Positions 58,561 to 64,000 of a DNA stretch of 64,000 nucleotides are shown piece by piece. The stretch's first letter is position 1, and each line of letters opens with the position of its first letter. The notes under the pieces were generated by a model. The model did no database searches, had not been told where the DNA came from, and saw nothing but the letters and a program-made list of their open reading frames with translations. Origin of the DNA: Sambucus nigra (lineage: Eukaryota; Streptophyta; Magnoliopsida; Dipsacales; Adoxaceae); contig OX422223.1 of NCBI GenBank assembly GCA_949130495.1, positions 74,150,751-74,214,750 of the forward strand, written 5' to 3'. Position numbers and translations under genes: made by a program.

Positions 58561-58849
58561 GTACTAACAATTGGCTACATCAGGATCTTCTTCAGTGATG
58601 ATCTCAATGTTGTAGTAATGGGTAGGTTTAAATTGATTTTTCACTAGGAAGGGGGCCATGGTTATTCTTTTGGGCATGTAAACTATGGAGGCTAAGTTAG
58701 CAAGGGCATCATCTAGGTTGTTCTTTGCTCAGGCCAAGTAGTGGAAGGTGATATCTTGGAATTTAGAGGCTAACTCTTCTAGGTGGACATGAAGGGTAAG
58801 ATTTTCTCATTCTTAACTTTCTATCTTTCGAGTACTTGATGATGATGAT

Positions 58850-59150
58850 GATGGTTAAATTCTCGTAGACATATAGGCAACGAATTCCTTTCTTGAGATG
58901 ACTTTGAGGCCTACCGTGTATGCCTCATATTCGGTCATGCTGTTGGTGCAGAGAAAATATAGTTTGATGGCAATGGGAGTGTGAGAGTCATCAGGAGAAA
59001 TTAGGAGTATCCCAGAGTCATACCCTTTCTTGTTTGCGGTGATTTTAAAGAACATTTCCCATCGGAGGTCTTCCTTGGAGGTACAAAGGATATTCTCATC
59101 CAAACATAGGTCTCTTCCATATGATCGTCTGCGAAGTAGTCAGAGATGGC
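58850..59150 (-). pseudogene. Tat archaeal-type RNase H (decayed)
   Basis: WEMFFKITANKKGYDSGILLISP, then FLCTNSMTEYEAYTVGLK. The motif usually reads MYFDGA, so the first catalytic Asp is Lys here; the later Glu in EYEA is kept. A second RNase H downstream of the ordinary one is the diagnostic trait of the Tat lineage. Confidence 0.82.
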
Positions 59151-59206
59151 TCCTCCTTTTATGGATTTTTTCATGACATACACAATATCGAATTTAGCTA
59201 GCAGCA

Positions 59207-60345
59207 TTAACCATCAGGCCATTCGGCTAGACAGGACAGTTTTTTCAAGCAGGTATTTGATAGGATCCATTCGGGATACAAGTTCGATGGGAAAAGTGAG
59301 CATGTAGTGCCATAATTTTTGGGTGACCCAAACAAGTGTGACACATGATTTCTGCAAGGAAATGTAATTAATTTTGTATTCGACCAATTTGCGACTAGCA
59401 TAATAGATGGCTCTTTATTTATGAGACCTTTCAAGGTATTGGGATAGTAAAGCCCCAACTGTAGTATCTGTTATGGTTAGGTATAAGAGTAGGGGAAGAC
59501 TAGGTTGTGGTGGCATGAATACCATAGGTCAGGTTAGATATTTCTTGATTTGGTCAAAGGCTTGCAGACAGGCTTTGTTCCAAACCTTGGTTGAATCCTT
59601 TTGGAGGAGTTTGAAGATGGGTTCAAAGGTAGAAGTCAGCTGACTGATGAACTGGCTGATATACTATAATTTTCTAAGGAATCCCTGGAATTTTTGCTCC
59701 ATTCGGTGTGGTGGAATTTTGAGTATGGCTTTTATCTTGGCAGGATCTACTTCTATCCCTTTCTCGCTAACCATGAAACTAAACAACTTTCATTTGGTAA
59801 CTCCAAAAATACATTTTTGTGGGTTAAGCCGCATCTAGTATTGTTGTAGTTACTCGAAGAACTTTCGGAGGGTGGCAACATGACCTTCCCTAGTCTTAGA
59901 CTTGATAATCATATCATACATATAGACCTCGACTTTTTTTATATCAGATAATGCATGACGATTGTGGTAGCCCTTTGGTAGGTAGCCCCTGCATTTTTTA
60001 GACTAAATATTATAACTGTGTAATAAAAGGTTCCCCAAGGGGTGATCAATGTGGTTTTCTCGTAATTCTCTGGGTGCATCTTCATCTGGTTATATCCGAT
60101 AAACCCATCAACGCATGACTTGAGAGCACGACTAGCCATGTTATCCACAATCATGTCGATATTGGGTAGAGGGTAATCATCCTTTAGATAAGCCTTGTTC
60201 AAATATCGGTAGTTAATGCACATGCGAACCTTTCCTCCGTATTTTAGCACGGGTACTATGTTGTCTAGCCATTTGCTATATTCAATCACATGAATGGAAC
60301 CCACGTTTAACTATTTTACCACTTCTTCCTTAACCTTGAGCGACC
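59207..60345 (-). pseudogene. Tat reverse transcriptase and first RNase H (decayed)
   Basis: RT fingers and palm: VRMCINYRYLNKAYLKDDYPLPNID, GFIGYNQMKM, TPWGTFYYTV, SLKNAGATYQRA (60304-59939). The active site, usually YVDD, reads YMYD (59910-59924), so the first Asp is lost. Stops and shifts follow; the thumb, connection and RNase H (YYL-type start, HYM.TFPIELV region) are readable in pieces to about 59210. Confidence 0.88.
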
Positions 60346-61499
60346 ATTCGGTGTGAAGCATTCATAGTTTCTGTTTGACCGATTTTTATTCTGGGAGCGT
60401 TGGAATATCGTGCTGTGTGATCTCGAGATCAATTTCGAGCATGTCGCCATAGGACCATGAAAAGACATCCACAAATTCCTTCAATAATTCCTCGAGTTTC
60501 ATGCATTCTTGCTCGTCAATGGTAAACCCTATCCTAATCTTGCGCAGTTGGCTAGTAGAACCGAGATTAATAACAACAGTTTCATCTTCATTAACTTGAA
60601 CACGGTTATGTTATTTATTATTAACCTTATTAAAATCAGCTAAGAATTGTTATTTTAAAAAATCATCATCATCAAAAGTTTTATTAGAATGAAGACAATT
60701 AATTTAAGGCACAACAGTTACTCAAAATATTCATTTATTTCATTGTTGGGAAAAATAGCATTGAGAACCTCATAGAAGAGGTCTCTATTTCATCAGGGTA
60801 GGGAGGAACAAAAAAAGAAGAGGAAATGGGATAAACATCAAGGCTGGGTTGTATTTTAGCAGGTGGAAACGACACAGCATTCCAGTTGAGGAGAGGTGCA
60901 TCCGCAACTTTGATCAGGCGAGATGGATACGATGATGTAGCACTTAAGAGGACCATGAAAGTTAGATGAATCGTCGAAGTCACTTCCCTCGGAATCTTCG
61001 ATAGTAGCTGTAGTCTTCTCAATGAGTAGTTGTACGTGATGCTAGGAACTTATAGCCCATGAGTACCTTTCTTGAAAAAATATCTTCTTTCCTAGTTTTA
61101 TCTTTTTTCCACATGATCATACCATGGTTCGAGAAAGCCATAAAAGGGGAAATATTCATCCTATCTAATGAATCTTCCATTGAAGGAATCCACTAATACA
61201 ATCTTGGTACTTTCTATCCTTCTCTCCAGCCGAGGTTGGCGGAGCATTCTGAGTTCTTCTACTGATGGTTGATAACCCAAATCGCAAGTCTTTTTTCAAT
61301 ATTATGGGTTGAAGTATTCCCGATTGTTGTTGTCCCATCCCCAATCTGGGCATGAAGTGCATGTTTTTGAACATCTTGATCACATTAACGTTTCCATGAG
61401 GGCTATACTCTGGAGAAACCCTGTCTTTGAAATCATCCCCTGCTGGGAGCAGAAGCAGTTCGACTCGAAAGCCTTACATAATCATATTATTTGTCGCGT
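60346..61499 (-). pseudogene. Tat pol linker between protease and RT
   Basis: No domain is conserved here. An acidic stretch (EDSEGSDFDDSS near 60980) is typical of this linker. The 95-codon frame 60735-61022 is in another frame and shows no domain. Confidence 0.5.
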
Positions 61500-62070
61500 G
61501 TTGTATTTCTAGTATTGGATTATTGGTGCTTGCATTCTCAGCATTGTCATCGTCAGCCAAGATGGTGATGATTTGCCCATTGGCGAAGAACTTTAGTTTC
61601 CGATGTAGGAAAAAAGATACACCCTTGATATTAGGGAGTCATGGTCGTCTAAGACTCTGATTGAAACAAACTCGGATGTTAATGACTCGTAATTTAATGA
61701 CGGGATTTATAAGGACAACACCTATTATAAGCTGTATGGGTCCCATCACTTCTCGATTAGTATTATCATAAGAGCACACCACGGCAGAGGTCGGAGCGAG
61801 GTTGGTCACTTTTATCCCCAACCAATTGAGGGCTCTTAACGGGAAAACATTCAGCGGTGATCCATTATCAATAAGAGAAAGTGGGACAGTATTTCCCATG
61901 ACTTTGACAGAGAGATTGAGAGCATATAGTTGTGATTTGGACCAATCTTAGGGATTTCTTCTTCGGAGAAGGAAATCCTTCTAGTAGAGGCTAGAGATCC
62001 GACCAGATTCACTACTTCTTCTGGCATGGCGGAAGGAGGGACTGTGGGCTTGATAAGTAGTTTAATCAAG
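61500..62070 (-). pseudogene. Tat aspartic protease (decayed)
   Basis: ISFSEEEIPKIGPNHNYML, then after a frameshift PLSLIDNGSPLNVFPLRAL (the DNGS form of the active site, usual in Tat elements), SYDNTNREVMGPIQL, and a RPW block near 61640. Frameshifts divide it. Confidence 0.83.
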
Positions 62071-62830
62071 GCATTCTGATGCAGCTAGGAAGACATAAAG
62101 AGTCCCCACATAGTGATGTTAGATTGGGTTTTCTTCAACTGATCGTGGATCTTGCTTTCCTCGAGGGTCATTTATGGAATATGAAGTTTCTCAACACCTT
62201 TTCCCTTGTCGATCGCTGATGATTGTGGGTTTAGAACATGGTAATCCCTCCTTAATCTAGTCATATGGTTCATAGAAGAAGGAAAAAATAGAAATCCTGG
62301 TTCCTCATCTATCTCGGGTTGTTCAGCCACATTGTTAATTTCTCCAAACAGCTCCTCAAACTATATCATTCCACATATACTGACTATTCGGTTAGTCTTT
62401 TCTGGGCTTTTCTCTTCGTTTGAACTATCAAATTCGTCCCCCCATTCGGTGGAAACGACATCTTTTTTCCCTGAGAAGTCAATACACTCCACAACCTCAA
62501 GGGCCTCTTTCTATAAATCCTCCCACTCAACGGGGAGATGTAGAAATGAAGGGACCAGGCATCTTTATAATTTTAGAGCATCAAGTAGTACGCACATACA
62601 GTAATTTTATCTGTCTATCAAAATAATGCTGCCACGATCTGGATGACATCATCTAAATTGACTTCATTGGTAGGTACCACCCAACTATCTGACTCTCGAG
62701 CCCATTTTTGAGCTTCCAAGAAGAGTGTACTGAATCTCTGGCAGTCAATGGTCATTTTTAAGGGTAATTTCAGCTCGAACTCTAGAATTTGGTTCAATAC
62801 CGTCAATAATTCCATATCTTTTCCTCCGAA
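62071..62830 (-). pseudogene. Tat gag-protease linker and gag remnant
   Basis: KIHDQLKKTQSNITMWGLF near 62150-62090 matches the ...QL..T.A.ISLW.LL linker found before the Tat protease. Further upstream an acidic stretch (EKSPEKTNRI region) and a 65-codon frame (62815-62618) show no clear gag capsid motif. Confidence 0.6.
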
Positions 62831-63102
62831 ACTAGTACGAACAACAATTCATGCAATAGTAAGGAGTGACAAGGCTTGATTGACAAAACAGGTAGGATGT
62901 AGGAGAAAATAAAACTTGGAGGGGTTTAGGGGAGTATATGGGTATGATGGGTGATTTACTGGTTATAATCTGGGTAGATGGATAAAATTTGGGGTCTTCT
63001 TCTAGGAAGAAGGCATTTGTATGATTTAGGAGTGGATTGTGGGTAGTTTTTGGTTTAGGATTGGCTGGTGGGGCAATATTACCCCAATCAATCAGATCTT
63101 GG
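62831..63102. other. Sequence between Tat remnant and the next LTR
   Basis: No repeat or gene recognised; probably more of the Tat gag/leader. No primer site is visible. Confidence 0.4.
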
Positions 63103-64000
63103 TGTAATACCCTATATTTCTGTGTATTTTAGTTAATTAATTTGAGGAATTAATTAGGAAAAATACGATTTAAATTAAACTACGCGAGTGAAGTAATTTA
63201 ATGCGATTATATAATAATTATGACTACTAAATATTAATCGAGAGATAGATACTGATTAATATTTCATTATGGTAATTACTAAGTGCGAATAGTAAATAAT
63301 TGATAATTATAGTTTATGGCATAGCGAGTGATACGTGCGTATTTTATTTTGTCTCACTGGGAGTCGCATGTAGACTATTTTGAGGTGAGAAATGAGAAAT
63401 ATATTATAAGTGACTTGGATGATAATTTAGAGGCCACTAATGATTCCGGATGGGTTGAAATAGTTAGAATAGTGTACCAAGGAGTATAGTTTGGGTCCCG
63501 GGTTAATTTTGAACCAAACTGGCACCTATTAAGGGCCTTTCGATCATTTTTCAAAAAGAGGTTAAGGGACCTATGAAATTGAGAGTCGTATATCTGGTAT
63601 TTAGAGATTAGGGTTAGGGATCATAACACAAAAGGTTAGAGAGGCCATTAGAGAGAAGAGATAACCATTTCCCAAAGCCTAAGGAGACATTTGTGAAGGT
63701 GGTGAAGGGTTTCTTGCACCTCAAGGTGATTAGAAAGGAAGATTTGAGAAGAAGAAATCAATCATCAACCAAGAACTATGAAATCAGATCAATCAATGAA
63801 AGGAAAGCGTTTATTTCAAATAAAATTGATGTTATAATACCCATGTGTAGGGATTTCAAGAATAGATTTATTTGATTTAAAAATCTTTGAGGAAAAGTAA
63901 CAAATGATTACATGTTTGAGTAAAATTGCATGTAGTTAGTGTTTATATCGGTAGAGAATTATAAATTAGAAGAGTTTTGATTATTACTGCAGATTTAAAA
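63103..64000 (+). repeat. 5' part of another LTR (continues past the window)
   Basis: It starts TGTAATACCCTATATT, the TGTAAYACCC form typical of chromovirus LTRs and similar in layout to the LTR at 41223 (AATTAATT-rich start, then a leader with GAGAGAAGAG). The end and target duplication lie outside the window. Confidence 0.65.

Larger units (their letters stand above)
50133..62830 (-). mobile_element. Tat-lineage Ty3/gypsy element with antisense genes (5' LTR not seen)
   Basis: In minus-strand order: gag-protease linker (62830-62070), protease, RT, RNase H plus a second archaeal-type RNase H, integrase (ending 57375), then two genes on the opposite strand (55656-57127 and 52932-54910), a 51-bp tandem array (51990-52370) and an LTR (51805-50133). 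The double RNase H and the antisense open frames between pol and the 3' LTR are known traits of the Tat lineage. The left flank is GTGGC (50128-50132). The right end is cut off by another LTR at 63103, so the target duplication cannot be verified. Confidence 0.8.

Noticed and set aside
62332..62626. Plus-strand frames of 68-90 codons near the Tat gag-protease linker
   Set aside because: They oppose the readable minus-strand Tat linker and have no domain.

Overview
The window is plant nuclear DNA, almost certainly from an angiosperm with a repeat-rich genome. Evidence: Ty3/gypsy LTR retrotransposons of the chromovirus (Tekay-like) and Tat lineages, initiator-Met tRNA primer sites, a CACTA (En/Spm-type) DNA transposon with a 3-bp target duplication, a plant mobile domain (PMD) gene, GT-AG introns, plant-type TATA boxes and long (TA)n tracts. 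I see no intact host gene, tRNA, rRNA or CRISPR array. The species cannot be named from this sequence.

Layout. (1) 1-1597 and 40475-46876 are two halves of one old, decayed Ty3/gypsy element: pol, then a 3' LTR that itself carries two solo LTRs, at 42779-43346 and 43709-45946. (2) 1598-40474 is one insertion into that old pol gene. It is a tandem array of three chromovirus bodies sharing four LTRs (LTR1-e1-LTR2-e2-LTR3-e3-LTR4). e1 and e2 share at least six stop codons that e3 lacks, so the array probably grew in two steps. (3) e2 is split by an 8145-bp non-autonomous CACTA element (15013-23157). It has clean CACTACACCAAA ends, an ACA target duplication, subterminal repeats, two arrays of a 169-bp satellite-like monomer (4 and about 15 copies), a block of palindromes, G-runs and CA repeats, and a captured receptor-kinase fragment. 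(4) LTR3 is swollen to about 10.4 kb by nested insertions: a solo LTR (23826-25470), a 3.2-kb unknown segment, a 435-bp foldback element and a 2.7-kb LTR-like element (30958-33685). The last carries four tandem stem-loops with a constant loop and diverged but still pairing stems. (5) 46877-50132 is repeat-rich sequence broken by a solo LTR (47160-48593). (6) 50133-62830 is a decayed Tat-lineage element on the minus strand: gag-PR linker, PR, RT, RNase H plus archaeal-type RNase H, integrase, then two plus-strand (antisense) genes, a 51-bp tandem repeat and the 3' LTR. (7) From 63103 a further plus-strand LTR starts and runs off the window.

How the parts relate. The chromovirus and Tat pol genes are dead: stops, frameshifts and lost catalytic residues. 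The most interesting pieces are the covarying hairpin array at 32652-32981, the shared palindromic promoter motif (near TGCCGATCGGCA) that precedes the TATA box both in Tat LTRs and in the two antisense genes of the Tat element, and the 169-bp satellite-like arrays inside the CACTA transposon.
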